Positions 62,359 to 64,000 of a stretch of 64,000 nucleotides of DNA are shown here, piece after piece. The position numbers and the translations under genes were made by a program. The stretch comes from Platynereis dumerilii (taxonomy: Eukaryota; Annelida; Polychaeta; Phyllodocida; Nereididae): contig JAPTHN010000008.1 of assembly GCA_026936325.1 (NCBI GenBank), positions 49,145,706 to 49,209,705 on the forward strand, read 5' to 3'. Numbering within the stretch: position 1 is the stretch's first letter; the number at the start of each line of letters is the position of its first letter. Under the pieces are notes generated by a model. The model made no database searches. It saw only the letters and a list, made by a program, of their open reading frames with translations, and was not told where the DNA came from.

Positions 62359-63035
62359 CCCATAAGTACTGTTATGCGACATTCGTCAAATCGAGAGAAT
62401 ACAGTATATCCTCAAATATGACTTTTCTCAGATTTTAACACAACAACATTCAAGCATCCTGTGTGAATACGGCATTTGAGTGGCCAAAAAACCTTCAGAA
62501 GAGCCATGGATTCATGTTTAAAGCTCCTTAACCATGTTAAACAGTGTTAAATACGCAGCACATCATGTTCAGAAGACAAATACGATATTTAATTGAATAA
62601 AAAATCAATTCACTTAATGCTAACACAATACTTGTATTGTTTGCTATTCAAAATGTGCCACATTTTCTTCAGATCTAATATTCCAGATCAAAGCGTTTTC
62701 ACATACAAGTGGAGTGAGTGTGTATTTATGACTGGCGTCATAAATGTAATCTCGCTAAATTTCACAGACTTGTGTGAAAATAAGATAAAAAGCAACCTCA
62801 TAATACTTTTTTTCCATGAACAATACTCAAAGTTATATTTTATGACAAGACATACATAATATCATAATGCGAAGGAGACGAAAAATTAGTGCAAGTTGCC
62901 AAAGACAAGCTTTCTTATTCTTAAACATAAAACTTTGCAAGAAAAGAAAACTTGGGATTTAAATACAGAGATTGGTTTGAGATTAACTCATTTCTTCACT
63001 CTTCAAGCAAGACTAGCAAAGTCAGTATGGATGGA
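62359..63035. other. AT-rich DNA, no supported gene
   Basis: No splice-supported exon; nothing else recognised. Confidence 0.45.
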
Positions 63036-63695
63036 TGGATGATGGATGATTGTGACTTTACGTCCTTTATTTATGCACTTGGTAGGCTAAGTAGGACAGG
63101 AGGAGGACACTGCAATGAGGCGAAGGATGATTGAAACAGCCGTCCAACATAGGCCCAGGTAGTGATGCACGGATAGTGAAAATAGCAGGATACCGGATAC
63201 CGGATAATCCGGCAACACCAACTGCCGGATACCGGATAGCAACCGGATAGTTGGAACCGGATAGTAAACATGCGAAAAAGGAAGTTTTTCGGCATTTATG
63301 GTTGATTATGAGTATTTTTTGTCTGGCAGGAAGACTGTTCCTCTGATGGAGTGTTTTTCATTATGTTCTGTAACTGAATTTTGATTTTGAAGACGGTGAA
63401 ATAATGTTTTTGACTCTGTCGTGGTAACGTTCCTTTGGTTATTATCAAAATTTTAGCCTTTCATTAAGTTTTGAACATGCCAGATATCCGGTTCTGATAT
63501 CCGGTTCTCATACCCTCATTTTGCCGGATACCGGATATCCTGCAAATTCCACTATCCGGCCGGATACCGGATACTGTGCCGGATATCCGTGCATCCCTAG
63601 GCCCAGGTGACCCGGCAAGAGCTGGATTCGAACCCTGGACCCAGCGATTGGCAGCCCAGCACACTACCACTAGACCAACCCTCCCCCCCCCCATG
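63036..63695 (-). mobile_element. tRNA-derived SINE split by a hAT MITE
   Basis: Minus strand from about 63690: GGTCTAGTGGTAGTGTGC (box A), GGGTTCGAATCCAG (box B), CTTGCCGGGTCACCTGGGCC, then the body after the insertion, and CATAAATAAAGGACGTAAAG with an ATCC-type tail at 63036-63060. This is the best-preserved copy of the family seen at 49546, 61245 and 61855. A 440 bp MITE interrupts it. Confidence 0.85.
63152..63607. mobile_element. hAT-type MITE inside a SINE
   Basis: The element spans 63160-63599 (440 bp). Left end is TAGTGATGCACGGATA; right end, inverted, is TAGGGATGCACGGATA. The perfect 8-bp TSD GGCCCAGG lies at 63152-63159 and 63600-63607. Subterminal CCGGATACCGGATA repeats fill both ends. 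No transposase frame. Confidence 0.92.
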
Positions 63696-63860
63696 GTAAT
63701 GAGGCGACGTGCACTCTAGGCACACTGCGCAGCATCATGAGCATGAAACATCTAACATCAGTTGAACTGGGTTGCCCGGCCAGAAACTGAACCTGCTTCG
63801 CCAATAAGTCAGAAGGCCAGCATTAAGCCCCTGGCCTCTTCCCATCAACATCATGTTCAA
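63696..63860 (-). mobile_element. SINE fragment
   Basis: CATGGTAATGAGGCGACGTG, CACTCTAGGCACAC and GGGTTGCCCGGCC match the mid-body of the copy at 61855-62065. It directly adjoins the head of the SINE at 63036-63695. Confidence 0.55.
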
Positions 63861-64000
63861 GAGCCTTAATTGGGAGATACCACTGCATTTGTATTTAAAT
63901 ATAATATTTATATACTCCAGTAGTCTGTACAATAAAGAGATACAGCTGTATTAATCCGAGTGCACTCCCTGCACTACTTTGCTTTGACGCACACCAAGAA
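63861..64000. other. No feature seen
   Basis: AT-rich end of the window; the last 40 bases are less AT-rich but carry no recognisable feature. Confidence 0.4.

Overview
This window looks like AT-rich nuclear DNA from an invertebrate animal. It shows spliced exons with GT-AG borders, tRNA-headed SINEs, many short inverted-repeat DNA transposons, long GATA/TATC microsatellites, and no operon-like or prokaryotic gene density. Short retroposed pieces with GAGT-type tails and a TTTTACGCC core resemble repeats I associate with marine lophotrochozoans such as molluscs or brachiopods. That is an impression, not an identification. No rRNA gene, functional tRNA gene, CRISPR array or intact transposase was seen.

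The gene content is sparse. The best coding evidence is on the minus strand: a large 5' exon (CDS 50675-51702, 342 codons), then exons at 26669-26871 and 22100-22554. Weaker candidate exons lie at 36250-36437 and 9229-9459. Phases fit between 50675-51702 and 36250-36437, between 36250-36437 and an internal acceptor of 26669-26840, and between 22100-22554 and 9229-9459. They do not fit between 26669 and 22554, so an exon is missing there or two transcripts are involved. I could not assign the product to a family. If all these exons belong together, one gene with very long introns covers about 9-53 kb. A possible 5' UTR exon ends at 53045, and a cluster of RFX and ETS-like motifs lies upstream at 54827-54992.

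Layout: 1-7.1 kb holds SINE copies, a three-level nest (SINE, foldback element, hAT-like MITE) and GATA microsatellites. 7.1-14 kb is plain AT-rich DNA with one weak exon. 14-20.1 kb carries a 2.75 kb hAT-type foldback element, a 753 bp TA-flanked element with a 46 bp SINE tail inside it, and a Harbinger-type MITE. 20.1-27 kb has two of the better exons, SINE tails and a 511 bp element. 27-36 kb is AT-rich with one hAT MITE and an RFX/ETS motif pair. 36-38.5 kb has a candidate exon on either strand, a 977 bp CACTG-ended element and a strong palindrome. 38.5-49 kb is mostly unassigned, with a minisatellite, a degenerate local triplication and the second 511 bp element. 49-55.5 kb has the 5' part of the gene. 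55.5-64 kb is dominated by SINEs, including one split by a hAT MITE.

The clearest results are the transposons whose ends and target-site duplications (TSDs) can be read directly. Most notable are two independent copies, each exactly 511 bp, of an element with CAGTC ends and 5-bp TSDs. A conditional but attractive observation is a 32-codon upstream ORF whose stop overlaps the start codon of the main exon.
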